A stretch of 64,000 nucleotides of DNA from Phascolarctos cinereus (GCF_002099425.1 NW_018344185.1:2929001-2993000), one strand, 5' to 3'. Positions 24,300-38,200 are shown, counted from the first letter of the stretch. Notes: generated by a model from the sequence alone, not told the origin. Numbers and translations: made by a program.

Positions 24300-24371
<72 letters not shown>
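23982..24371 (+). repeat. Compound GAGT/GT/GA tract with 58-bp higher-order units
   Basis: (GAGT)n to about 24012, (GT)n to about 24050, then GA-rich. Inside the GA part, gggacagag recurs at 24108, 24166, 24225 and 24283, giving four units of 58-59 bp that each contain a gatacag block. It ends in pure GA. It lies about 790 bp downstream of exon 11 in the CCDC93 sense and reads as CU-rich RNA. Confidence 0.96.
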
Positions 24372-24374
<3 letters not shown>

Positions 24375-24505
24375 AGTCTCCTCCTTTAGAATGCAAGGTC
24401 CCTGAGGGCAGGGGCTATTTGCCTTTTGACTTTAGATTCCTAGGACTTAGAACAGTGACCAAGATATAGTAAGAGCTTAATAAATACCTGTTGACTGAGT
24501 GTATG
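24375..24505 (+). mobile_element. L2 LINE 3' tail
   Basis: atgcaaggtccctgagggca, ggggctatttgccttttgac, agagcttaataaatacctg. Confidence 0.75.
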
Positions 24506-24509
24506 TTTG

Positions 24510-25157
24510 GGGGTCAGAGAGAACAAATTGCCTGTGCAAGGAAGAATGCAGTGCATTGTCCTGTATATCTGATTTCAGACATGCCATAATCTCAGCCTGA
24601 CTTGAATCAGTTGTTTGCAAGGTGATTAATCATTGTCTCCCCCTGAGACATTCAAGGTCCTGTTGCCTATTCTTAGAATACAAGAAATCTTAACACTGAA
24701 ATATGACTCTTGGGTTTTTGTTCTTTCCATGTCTTTTTAATAAAGCAGCGGAAGAAATCTTGCCATGGACTCAGCTGAGTTATGGAGTTTATCTCCTTAG
24801 TGGCAAGGCTCCATTCCTCACCACTGTCACCAAACCAAGACCAAACACAGCTACCAGGAGCCTGGTAGAGGAGGACAAATGCTCAGAACTCGTGGCAGGC
24901 AGCGATTTATCAAATGGATTAATTGCTCAGAGAGACAGGTTTTCTTTGCGTATTTCTATAAACACAGCAGCTAAAGAACAAAATTAATTTAGCTAATCAG
25001 CAAAACCTCATTGCTCTACATGGCAAGACATGGTTTATTTGTTTTTGACAACTGAGGTTAATGAATCACAGCTCAGCCCCAATCCCAGCTGGTGAGATAA
25101 ACAACACCTCTGGGTGTTACCTGAGGAAAAAGTCTCCACTTGGCTCCCCCCACCTAC
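24510..25157. other. Unique sequence next to exon 11
   Basis: No repeat. Homeobox-like sites such as gtgattaatcattg and aattaatttagctaatcagc, with moderate GC. A plus open frame at 24703-24987 (94 codons) has no known product. This is a candidate conserved intronic element only. Confidence 0.4.
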
Positions 25158-25244
25158 CTTCTCAGCGTACTCTGAGACAATCTGCTTGATCTCCTCAGAG
25201 CGAAGCCCCACAATCTGGCCTACAGCACTTGCGGTCAGTCGGCT
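25158..25244 (-). CDS. CCDC93: CCDC93 exon 11 (last exon found)
   Basis: 87 nt, 29 codons, phase 0 on both sides: [18 protein letters not shown] and [11 protein letters not shown]. The acceptor is ttccag and the donor gtaggt. It is nearly identical to human CCDC93. The next exon should begin with a sequence like QSELSAEE, and no such segment was recognised between 1 and 25157. The exon sits between the two arms of an inverted duplication at 22531-22799 and 25878-26148. Confidence 0.96.
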
Positions 25245-26171
25245 CTGGAATCACAGCAAGGACCATTATGTTAGAAGCTACTTCCACAGAATCATAATGA
25301 CCGATTCTCTGAATTTTCCTTGCACAGACAAGTCAAGACCTTTTTGTTTAACATAGGAAATAATTCCATCGATGCTCCTATTTATCACCAAATTTAATGA
25401 CAGAAACAGAGTAAATACGTATCCAAACAGCGATCAGATGAACAACTTAATAACAAACACCTTCCTCTACTTCCTGTATTTCAAGTTGCTCATCATCATT
25501 ATCATCATTAAGCATTTATAGAGCACTGTAAAACTTGCAAAACAACGTAAACTTGTTATTTTATTTAAGCCTCACAACAACCTTGTGAAGTGGTTTATTA
25601 CCTCTACTTTACATGTGAGGAAACTGAGGCTCAGAGGAGTTCAATGACTTGTCCAAGGTTTCATAGCTAGTAAGGGTCAAAATCAGGGTTTGAACCCAGG
25701 TCTCCCCTAAGTGCGAGACTGGAACTCTTAATAAGCCAGACTTTTCCCTCCTTGGAGAGGGCCACCTGAGAAGCTAAGCAAAAGCTTTTATAACTGAAAG
25801 TGACCTTAGAGATCACTTTGTTCAAAATCATTCATTTTACAGATGAGGAAGCTGAGACCCTGAGAGGCTCAATATTAACACTAGGGGATAAGTGATAGAT
25901 CCTCTAACTCCAAATTCAGTTCTCTATGTGCTACCCTGCCAGGCCTTAGAGGGGCAGTTGGGAGACTCATGATACATTTTGGGAGAAAGAACAAAGAGAA
26001 TGGAAGAGACAAGGCACAGTGATGGGAGGGATAAAGAGGAGGAGAAGAGAAAATAGATATATATTTGCATGAGCATACATATACACATAAACATACATGT
26101 ATATATGTGTATATATGCATTTGTATAGATACATAAACATACATGCATATCTTTGTATAAGAGAGAGTGTG

Positions 26172-26211
<40 letters not shown>

Positions 26212-29200
26212 AAAGAGAGACAGAGAGAGAAAATATGTGTAATGAGGAAAAATAAAGGTCACTAATAACGGTCTCAGAGCCTCTAACAGACAGACACCAT
26301 GAGTTACTCTGCTTTTACATTTGAACCAAGCTCTGCTTCTCACTGGCTGTGTGACTTTAATCAAGTTTCCACATCTGTAAAATGCCTACAAATGAAATCC
26401 CACTTAGGCACAGATAGGGAAGAAATCTGGGTTTTGAGAAGAATAAAAAGCAGTAAAACAAGTGCTTCTCTTTCAATTAAAAAGGAAGTTAGGGTAGCAT
26501 AGTGGATAGAGTTCTCAAGGTGACAGCCAGGAAGACCTAAGTTCAAATCCTGTCTGTTTCAGATGCTTAATAGCTATGGGATCCTGGGCTAGTCACTTAA
26601 CCTCAGAGCCTCAGTTTTCTCGTCTGTAAATAGGGTAATAACAAAACTTCCCTCACAGAGCTATTGTCAGGACCAAATTAGAAAATACATAAAGATTTTG
26701 CAAACCTTCAAGCACTATATTAAAAGTACATATAAAAGCTAGCACTTTACACTAGCACATTACAACAAGATGAAAGAGTAAAAAACTTAATTAATCTTCT
26801 GATACAGGTATATAAGGTGGTCACAGTAGGACTCCCAGTCTACAAATGTCAGTACTTCAGATGGAAACCAAATTGGAAATTACATCAAAAGCTATTTTTC
26901 AAGTATCCACATCACACCTTTTGCGACAGGGATTGCTATTGAATGGAAATATAAATTCATAAGGCCTCTTCAACATGGAGGGCTACTAGGGTAATAGGAA
27001 GATATGAGGAAATAAGGTGCTGGGGGACATAAGAGATACTTCTATAGGAGAAAGTCCATGAAGAGATAGATATTCTTTCCCCAGAACCACAGAAGTTCTG
27101 AAACATTCCCATTGCTACTTACCTCTTCTGTTGCCATAGCAGCCATTTTAGTCATCAGAGTTTCAATATGGCGCTGATGAAAGAAAAATGACAGAAAAAG
27201 TGAGTAGCCCACAAACTTTTAAAACTATAAACTATTATACCTGAAGAATGCAAAGTGACTCTTTATGATGGAAAATGGGAACTTTCTTTCCCTTTGGTCA
27301 ATTCAATTTTTTAATGATGTAAAATGAGCTAATTTAGAAATATGACTATAATGAAATGACCACCTTGCACCTTCTGACTACAGGAAGGGACTAACCATTT
27401 TGGAAAGCTAGAGATGAAAGTCAAATTTCTTCCACGGTGGCTCAAATTCAACCCTAAGCTTTCTTTCTACATGGGCCACACACCTCTTCGGCAGCTTGAA
27501 GCTCATCTTCGTCAAGGGATTTTCCTGACCCTGAGAACCCTGAAGGCAACACCATTTTCTTGTCCTCAGTCTGTGAAAATCATAAGTAAGACCTGTTAGT
27601 GCCAAAGTAATGATTGTGTTGAAAAAAAAAAAGGATAGGTCATAATTCAACTAGAAACAAACATTGCCCTATATAGCTAATTCTCTACTCTATATAGCTA
27701 ATTCTCTACTCCCATATGCCTCCCCAAATCCATCATAAGCTACTTAAAGTGCCTCTATTTCTGAACATGTCCCTAAAGTGCCTACCACAACATCTCAAAT
27801 GCAGCAAGAACTCAATAAAGACTTGTTGATTGATCAGAATATGAGGCTAAGAGGCAAAATGACATTACAATAAAATATAAGCTCCTTGAAGACAAGGATT
27901 GTCAAAATAGCACCCGATTAAGTGTCAATGGAGCACTATAGGTGATCACCACCACAGGAACTCAGAAGAGTGACAAATTACTTTTGGGCCAATGAGTCTT
28001 GAAGGACAGAGAGAATATGAAGAGATGAAGAGGAGAGGGGAATGATGTTTTGATACCTGCCAAAAAGATGGAAAGTTCATGGGCAGGAAAGGGCAAATCG
28101 CTTTGGGAGTAGTGACCAAAGGGATGGATCCCTTCATCCCTTCAATACTAGAACACATTCTGGAGCAGTGGTTCTCAAACTTTTTAAGAATCACTGGCCA
28201 ATTTTGCTAATGTTTTAGTTTGAAGTTATCTTGTTTTGTTTAGCTAGGGTGACCAAAATCAGATCTTTAAAAAAAATAAAAAGCCTACCATGACATATCT
28301 GTAAGAAGGAGGAGCTTCTGTAATAGAATATACACCAATCTATTTAAATACCAACTGGTTGGCAATCTTTTTCCTGGCCTAGTTAATGTTGTGGGTGTTT
28401 TGGGTGGGTGGTTGTGGGGTAGTTTGGTTTTTTGATTGGACCAGTGATTTAATCGGTATAGTAAACTCTCAGTGAAGAAATTCCCTTTATCAATGAAGTT
28501 CAACAAATGGACTGCATTTTATAGGCTTAAGAACGCTGCCTGAGACACTTGTTTTGGGGCCACATAGCCAATGTATCAGAAGAAAAGACTTGAACCCAGG
28601 TCTCCAGACCTGGAGGTCAGCTCTCTATCCATTAAACAATACTGCCATGCACAGACTACTATCTGTAAATAGATATATCAATGGGCTACAGAAGTTCTAG
28701 ATTCAAAGATAATCTTTTTTTATTTTTTTTTAAAAAAGTAGAAATCACCTCCTATTTCACTCTATTTTGTAAAAATAACTATTCTAGGTCATTATTTTAT
28801 TTAATCCCTCTCACTGTTTTTGCCTTTATCTCTATCTTAGGTACAACAGACTGAGATTAGAGAGAGTCCCTCAGAGCAGTGACCATATCTAATTCTTACT
28901 CTGTACTCCAAGGGCCCAGTGTAGGGGTCCCCAAAAGAAAGACAGCTGAAGCTTCTGGCCAATGTGAGTCTGAAATGCCCATGGGTAGTGAGGAGAGCAG
29001 AAGTAAAGGCTGCTAGTATGTCTCTTTCCCTTCATCTTCATGGCAAGACTGACTTCCCTGCCAGGAGTCAATGGCCTTGCCTGTCAGTACTATCACTCAA
29101 CTCTAACAGATGTGAAGACTTCAGAGGCAGCATGCTCTCGTGGAGGGAGCACTGAACATCTAACTGGGAGACTTCATTTCCAAGCATAGATCCTGCCCTT

Positions 29201-32200
29201 AATTGCTAGTGACAGCCAGGCAAGTCACTTAGCCCTTCAGGCCTCATTTTCCTCATTGATAAAACCAGGACAGTGCTACCTATATTATTTCCCTTACAGA
29301 ATTGTAAAAAGGAAAGCTTCTTTTTTCTTTTTTCCAAAAGCTAACAGTAAAATACTACATAAATGTCAGCTACTGTTACATGGACACCAAAGTGGTTGCT
29401 CATTATAAAAAGTAAGGAACCTCTGGCCTATTTCACCATGGCGGATGCTAAACAAGTAACTGATGATTAAAAATTCTGTTCTTCAGATGATTAAAAGTTC
29501 TCTTCTTTTTTCATGTCATTAGAGTAAAGAGGGGCTACATAGGTAGACAGTTAATTACTTTTTCAGACTTGGTTTTGTTGTTGGTCAATTTTGTTATATG
29601 GAAGGGTTCAGTGAAGGGTGGGTAGACTGGGAAGTAACTGTGGCATAAAAACCACCAATTAAACTTTGAGAGGCAGTTGTGTTTTTTCTTCTCTCTTTAA
29701 AAAAAGAGAAGAAAAAAATTAGAAAGGAAAGAAAAGATCTTCAGATTATAAGATTAAGAGCTGGAACTTGAAAGGCTACTTAATACAACCCCTTCATTTT
29801 ACAAATGAGGAAATTGAGGCTCAGAAAAGTTAAGTGACTTGCCCATGTCCATGCAGGTAGTAAGGGGCAAGACTGGGACTTGAACTCAAGTCCTCTGACT
29901 CCAAAACCAACCACTGCTCTGTTTTGGCACAAGGGTCTTCTACAATCAATGTTAAAGAAATGAATCTATGAATTATTTAAAACTGCTTTACCTTCTCTCC
30001 AGTTTCATTTAATATAGAATATTTTGTTTTTAATTAGTAATTTCATTTCTTACCTTCTCTGTTTTGCTCTGCCTACTTAATCCATATCGCCTACATAAAA
30101 AAGAAAAGGGCATCAGTTAAATGATTATTTTAAAATTCATGCTTGCATCTAGATTTCACATATGAAAAAGCTCACTTTGGACAGATTTTCCAAGAAAGTT
30201 GACATAACAAAACAACACAAACATCTTTGCTCCTGAAAGTCAACAGATGAAATACCTTGGCCTTCCTAATGTCCTGGTGAAAGAAGAACCTTGTCTACTA
30301 GCAAAAGAAATCTTAATTTCTCATTTTGGCAAAGAACAAGCCTTTCTTAAAATGTGATCACCACCAAAAAAAAAATCCAAACAAACAAAAAAACAATGAA
30401 CACATAGAAAGAGGATCTAAATGGCTTTTAGGCTTAATATGCTTTACTGACAAACCAGCAAACAGGAATTGTCACTATGCCACATGTTCATTGCTTCTGC
30501 AGTTTTAACATGGCCAGCAGCCCACTGCTTCAATCACTGGAGGCACAGGATCACACAGTTAAAAATTGTTGCTTGTAGGGAAGGGGTTAGGTTAGATTAC
30601 AGAACAAAGAAAAAGGGGGGAAATGCCCTATTTAAACAATTCTTTGTGTTTGTTCAAACAAGATGTGTAACTTACTTATTCTGTGTTCTACTTAATTTCC
30701 AGTTCAGTGTTTATACTCGATCTGTCATGCCAGTGATTTAGTTTTATTTTAGGAAAACCCAGGTTAAGGAAAATGTACAAATACACTTTAATTCTATGCT
30801 AGCATTTTTTTAAAGCCATGCTAGGCAAAAGCTAGAAAAAGAACAACCACAACCAAAAAACACTAACCTTACCTTTTAAATAGAGCTTAGGTGGAAACAT
30901 ATAACTTAAAAAAAACCCATTTTCCTTAAAGCCAATCTTGCTGTTCTAGTTTTCAAAAGTCATTCATCATCTCCAAGACTTTGTGATCTAAACATAACTA
31001 ATAATGCAGATCAAAAAAAGTAAGTTGATGCCTTGGTCCAAGATAAACTCAAAATGGGTACATAATTTAGATATAAAGGATGATACATAAGCAAATTTGG
31101 AAGGGAACAATGAAAGAAATTACCTGTCATATCTACGGATAGAGGTAGAGTTCATAAGTAAATGAGAAAGAGGTTCACATGAGGCAGTGAGAAATTTTGA
31201 TTACATTAATTTAAAAAGTTTTTGCACAAACAAAACCAACACAGCCAAAATTAGAAGAAAAGCAGGAAACTTGGGGCAGGGGGATTTTACAGCAAGTTTC
31301 CCTGATACAGGTCTCATTTCTCAAATACATAGAGAACTGAGTCAAATTAATGAAAATAGGAGCCATTCTCCAATGATAAATGGTCAAAGGATATGAACAT
31401 CAGAGGAAGAAATAAAAGCTATCAATATCCCTTTCTCCATTGCCCACTGGCCATTCATTCTCTCCTGGTTTCTCTCTGAAATCCCAATTTTAATACTACA
31501 TGATGCTAAAGGCTTGCTCTCAATTTCCTACTGAGGTGCCAGGTCCTCTCTGCAGTCCTTATGAATCATGTCTGTAAATTCTCTGATATCAGAGCTATCA
31601 ATATGAAAAAATGCTCTATGTCATAAATAATTAGAGAAATGCAAATTAAAATAACTCTGAGGTACCATCTTACACCCATCATATTTGCTAACATGACAGA
31701 AAAGGAAAATGATAAGTGCTAGAGAGGATGTGGGAAAACCGGCATACTAATGCACTGTTGGAGTTTTGTGAACTGGTCTAACCATTCTAGAGAACAATTT
31801 GGAACTATGTCCAAAGAACTAACTGTGTATATCCTTTGACCCAGCAATACCACTACTAGGTCTATACCCCAAGGAGATCAAAGGAAAAGGAAAAGAAGCC
31901 ATATGTACAAAAATGTTTATAACAGCTCTTTTTGTGGTGGTAAAGAATTAGAAACTGAAGTGATGGCCATCATTTGGAGAATGGCTAAACAAGTTATGGT
32001 TTATGAGTGTGATGGAATACTATTGTGCTGAATAAATGGGGATGGTTTCAGAAAAACCTGGGAAGAAACCTGGGAAGACTTCCATGAACTGGCACAAAGT
32101 GAAATGAGCAGAACCAGGAGAACATTCTAACAGATACATTGTAAAGACAATCAGTGGTAGAAGATTTAGCCATTCTGATCAACATAATGATTACCACAGC

Positions 32201-35200
32201 TCCAATGGTCTCATGATGTAAAAACCTATCCACCTCCAGACAGATAACTGAAGTACAAACTGAGGCATATTTTTTCCCTCCTTAATTTTTGTTTTTCCTT
32301 TTTTTTTTCAGAACATGAGCAATGCAGAAATATGTTTTACATAACTTCATATGTATAATGGGTATCCTATTTCTTGTTTTCTTAATGGGTGGGGGAGGGA
32401 ATGGAGGGAGGAAAAGAATTTGGAACTAAAAATAAAAATAGAATTTAAAAAACTTATGCCAAGCACTGAGGGAAATACTAGTGATACAAACACAACGAAG
32501 CAAGACAATCTCTACCTTCCAGGGATTTCCCTCATTCTAAAAGGGGAAGACAACATATAAAAGGAGCTAAAAAGATTAGAGCTGGCATTTCATGGACATA
32601 GTCCATGGTTCTGGTGGGAGGGGATAAGGATAATGGCTACAGTTCAGGCAATATGATGGGAAGATGGCTAGGGAATCACTGTAAAAAAAAAAAAAGAATT
32701 CAAACTCTAGGTTCCCAAGCCAAACACGGCAAAAGGTCTCCACATAAGCTTTGTGTCTCCAGAAATGCCCCTTCCTAGGCAAGGGGGACACCTATAAGGA
32801 GGAATAAGTCTATGGCAGACACATAAACAGTCCTTTACAAAGCACTTTCTTTACAAACACAAATATGATTTAGGTAATACAAATACCAATATTTGCCAAT
32901 TTACAGATGAGGAAACAGATTCAGAGTGCCTGGAAGCCCAAGCTCACATGGCTAGTAAGTATCTGAACCAGGACTTGAACCCAGATCTACTGATTCTAAG
33001 TGCAGTGCTCTGTATATAACACCAGGCTACCTTCCTAGCTCCTTCCTCAAAGCACCTAGTGATTTTTCTAAAAAAAAAAAAAAAAGAACAAGCCAAATCA
33101 AGCCAATAAACCCACAGGTACTGTCCATATGTAGAAAAGCAAACCACCCCAGCACAATTCTGCTCTGGAGCTCAGAGCCTCTACTCTTTTCACAAACCAA
33201 GAGAGGCCTGGTACAGCATCTAACTGGTCTAACCATTCCCTTCCCTGTTCAATCTGCAGTATTTAGTATTATGGTAGTAAAGAAAGTGCTAGACCTGACT
33301 CAACTCACCAACTTCTCGATTTTCCAATGAATAATGTAAAGTTCCACCATTAGTCTGTCTGCATAAAGGAAAGCCAAGCTGATTTCAAATTCATTTCCAC
33401 TACACTATTATTCTGGTTTCATCCTTCAGTTATCCCCTTCTCCATTGCCCACTGGCTATTCATTCTCCCCTGGTTTCTCTCTGAAGTCCCAATTTTAATA
33501 CTGCATGATGCTAACAGCTTGCTCTCAATTTTCTACTGAGGTGCCAGCTCCTCTCTGCAGTCGTCATGAATCATGTCTGTAAATTCTCTGACATCAGTGC
33601 TACCTTTTCCTTATCAGAAAAACAAAGACCTCTGGTGGGAAATATAAGGGAAACCTAGCTACGAGACAACAAAACAGTGTGCCTTAGTGGGGGGGGGAAA
33701 CACTGAAATGTAAACAGTAAACTAAGCTCCATGAGGGCAGAGATCATTTTCCATTTTGTCTTATAGCCTTAGTTTCTAGCACAGCACTTTGAAAATACTA
33801 GGCACTGCACCTGAAGTTAAAAGATTTGGGCTTGAACATTAGCTCAGTCACACTTCTGCGACTTTGGGCAAGAATTCAGCTTCTATGAACCTCAACTGCC
33901 TTGCCTTTAAAAGGAGGAGTTTGAATTGCATCGTCTTTAGGGTTTATTTCCAGCCCTAAAATTTTATTGTTCTATGAATCTATGCTTAAGGCTAGAGTGT
34001 ATATAGTTAAATCAGGGATAAAATGATGTGACACACTAATTAATAAAATAGATTTAATTTTAATTAATTCACCAGGCATTTACTGAAGATTCAGCAGGTA
34101 CAATCTCGTTATCAGGTACTCTGACAACCACAAAAGAAATAGAAGAAATTCAATTCAACAAATCATCTATTTGGTACTATATGCTAGGATTTAAAGGCCT
34201 ATGAAAGGTAATACACATTACATTGGAGAAGACCTTTAAAGGTAATATGTAATCAAGAATTTGACCTTGTGGGTCCAAGAGCTGTGTGGTAGAGTGGAAA
34301 TGGTGCTAGATTTGTAGTCAGTGGCCCTGGGTTTGAACCCCAACTCTACCACATACTACCTGTGTGACCCCAAGCAAATCATTTAACCTCTCTGGGCCTC
34401 AGTTTTTTCACCTGCAAAATGAGGGGGGGGGGTTTGATCGCTTCTGAGGTGCCTCCCAGCTCTAAATCTATAATCAATCCTATGATGGTGAGTAAAAAGT
34501 AGGACTATTCAGGGCAGGGATAGTGGAGAGAGTCAATCTTGCAAGAAAGCTAAGATCTGAAATGGCAATGAAGAAAGGAAAAGAATTCCAAGAAAAAAAG
34601 TGGAATAAAAACAAACTTTTTTTGGTCTTATTATTTATTCAAAATGACATATTGCCTAGATCGCTGAGCAATCTCTTTTGCTTAGGATGTAGAATTAAAT
34701 AGCAAACAGACATATTCTTTCCTTCTGTCTCTAACAGCTGAGTAATATACTTCCAAGTATGAGCAATATCTTTACTAATAACAGTGTGACTGGAGTTCAT
34801 GTTTTGCTGGAGACCAGGGAATGTACAGAGGGACTTTTCAGATGCTCTTGTGCTCTCACTCTCAATTAGATGAAGAAACCTGGCAGGACTCTTTCTGCAT
34901 TTTTGGTCCCATTCCCTACTCCTACAGGTCCATAAACAAATTACTCTACCTCCCCTCTCTCCTAAGTAAAATGAGAAGAATGGCCCAAATTCTCCAAGAT
35001 CACATAAGATCTGCTGAACATTTCAGTTAATCAGTCAATCTATCCTATGCTTGGAACTCTGCAGAGACATGGCCATGAGGGATTAACATTATTTTAGCAT
35101 CTTTAGTTCTTACTCTCTGTAAGCTGTTCTAAAGAATATAAAAACTTCTTCCCCTATAATTTTTCCTCCTTCTAAGTCATGTATGACATCTGGTAAGATT

Positions 35201-38200
35201 TCCATGGGTAGTCTCTGAGGTTTGTATTGCCAGGGATTAAAGTTCTGAAAAAGGCAGAAATTGCTGGGAGTTGCTGGGTACTCACACAGCACTGTGTCCT
35301 GGAACGTTAGCACCCTACATCATTTGGCATCAGTGGCACAAGCAAAGTATCCTTTTCCTTTGTGAAATGACAGAAAAAACAGAAACCAAAAATACACTAT
35401 TACCTGGGCATGATGATCCACTGCTCTCAGATTCATTTAGGGCTTGCTCTGCTTGCCAATTAGGCAAATTTTGTCTTTAAACTACTCTGAGAAACAGGAT
35501 TTCTTAATGCAAAGGTATGACTGTAATGGTATGATTTCAGAAACCAAGATATGTTAAAGGGCAAAGATGCGCTGAAGCAGATGCCCCTTTCTTGGCTTTT
35601 TATTATATTATTTATAGGGTTAGTCTTGAATTTAGCTACTTTGTCATACTGCCTAATTCAATGTCTGAAATCCAAGCCTCCAACCTAAATGATCTCATTT
35701 GCAAGGGAATTGGTTTAAGGCCCAATTGGGCATGTAAACATCTACCGTGGATAGTTTACAAAGGAGATAATCAAGAGCTGACTCGTGAAGAAATGCTCTC
35801 TATCAGGTATGGATAATATACAGTACTATAAGAGCAGCAGCCATGTACGGCTTGAAAGAGAGCCAACTGCCTTCAGAGCAATTTGGTTTCAGTGTCAATA
35901 GCAACTACTAAAGAAAATAAATGTTTTAATTATGGTGGAAAGTTACAAAAATAAAGTTCAATTTCATCCCTGTTCCAGGGAGATTTGCTGGCAGGGAGAA
36001 CAATCTGATATAAGTCCTCTGATCCCTCCAGGAGATATTAGTCGAAGAGGGCTGTTAGTGCAGGTTACCACACTGAGGGTCAGGTTAGGGGAGAGCAGGC
36101 TACAAAAAAAAGGAAGCCATTACTGTTCCCAAAACAGATCAAGAAGAGCAGAGAGAAATACTCACATTGCAGAATCAGTAAATCTAAGAAGAAAACACAT
36201 AGGGCACAAAGGGAAACTGAAGGTCAAGACCTAGTGTCAGTAGAAAGATGTAAAAGCAAAGAATCATCTTACAGAGAACTAAAGGTTGGTCAACTGGAAC
36301 CGACGGATTTAGTTTAACAAAACAAAACAAGCCTAAAACAGTGAGAAAGCCAAATTTTCTTCTTCCAAATTCTTCCTTTTTGTTTAAAACAACACCTAAA
36401 TGGAACTGGAATTTTTCTTTGTCCTAACGTTATAGTGCATTTAGAATACTGGATTTTTTTTTATCTTCTCTCAACTCCTTAGAGAAGTAGAGCAACAATG
36501 ACAGAAGCATGCAATCCAAAGGCATCAGGAAGCTCTAAAAATGCCAACCAAACCCATTCCCCAAGGAGAGGGGAAAATAAAAAATCCTTGTAAGAGGCAC
36601 AATTAGTTGCTCCACATTTACGATTCCTATTTCTGTGTGGGAATCTCAACTATGAATCCTACATCTGGCTCCATTAGGACCACAAAGCCTACCCACAGAA
36701 CACATACAAAATCTGACACCAGAAAGAAAAATTCCAATGCTAGGAAATCTCATGATGTAAAAGCAGAAACTGAACACAGCCAACTCTTCCAACTAACGAG
36801 CAGTTTAATGACAAGCTTCCAATTGAGGAGTTTAAATTGGAAACTTTTACTAAAGGAGCAAACGGTCTGGGTAGTGTCTTTTATTACCTGCCATATTCCA
36901 AAAGGGTAGTATGGACTCGAGATTCTTCATCTAGCAGCTCTTCAGCTCCCTTCTGACGCCTGTATTTCCGACGAGGTTTGTAAGCATCCTGAAAAGACAA
37001 TCAGAAATTCAAACTGTCAAGCACAGAAAAGAACAAGTCTGAGCTTTAAGGATAGTGCAATAATCCAGAAAAGTCTGTGATCTCACAGATGTGGGTATGC
37101 CATCCCAAAAGGTAGTTCACAATCTATGTCTTCCTACACTGGGTGACGACTGACCACGTCTTTACCCATGTTTGTTAGAGTGTTCACCCGCTGTGCCAGG
37201 GACCTTGCACTCATTTTGACATCACATACATATGAATGAAGAAATCATCAAAAAAAGGTTTTTTCTCCCCATTCTTTACCAAATCAAACATGGTATGTTA
37301 TGATTTTTGCTTTGAGGAATCTCATCCTAATCATGTGAATTTGCTGGTCATCTGGTTGTCAATATACTGTTAGTAGACACCTTTGTGCTGCCTCACTTGA
37401 GACCCTGAGTAAAGATTTTACAAAGTTCTTGCCCTGAAGGAGTTTTAAGTCTAACAGATGAAAAATGAAGGCAAATACAAAATACAGGAAAATATGTATG
37501 GCAAAATAACAATTAGACAAAGTTCAACTAAACAAAACCCTCAATTACCAAGGGTTGTTTGTTCATGGTCCACTTCAACAAACAAAGATTTATTGAACCT
37601 AAATTGTATGCAGAACCGTATACTAGATGCTGGGTGAGATTCAAAATATTTGGGTAGCTCATAGTCCTTGTCCTCATGGAGCTTACAGTCTAATAAATCA
37701 ATGACATAAACAAATATAACTATACTATAATGTATGAAAAGTGAAAACAAGTTGAATTTAGAAGAGAGACAAATCACAAGGAAAAAAAAATCTGCATAAG
37801 GGATTGGGACAGAGTGATGTTGTGTACAATCTTTTCCATGTTAGGCCCACATCTTACACTTCCAGTCTGATTCAGGAACACATTGAACAAAAAAAAATTT
37901 AATTATGTTTATAAGACTTTGCTAATAAAGATAGCAAAAAAGATTCAGACATTTCAGGAAGATTTCCAAGAACAAAGCTTGAAACACAAAAGTTTTCATG
38001 GGAACGTTCTGGTAACTTGAAAATCCAAGTATGGAAAATTCCTTGGCCACCTGAAACTCTTGGAAAAATGAGTCATGCTGGAAAGCTGTGGCAAACGCTG
38101 TAACTTTTAATATTTGAATTTTTGAAGGAAATCTTTCTATGCACTTTCTTATCTTATAAAATTTACGTACTGTCCCATAGGTTTGATCATAGCTGGTGTG

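Noticed and set aside
23905-24396. Open frames of 122-163 codons rich in Ser-Leu or Arg-Glu
   Set aside because: Artefact of the GA/GT microsatellite.
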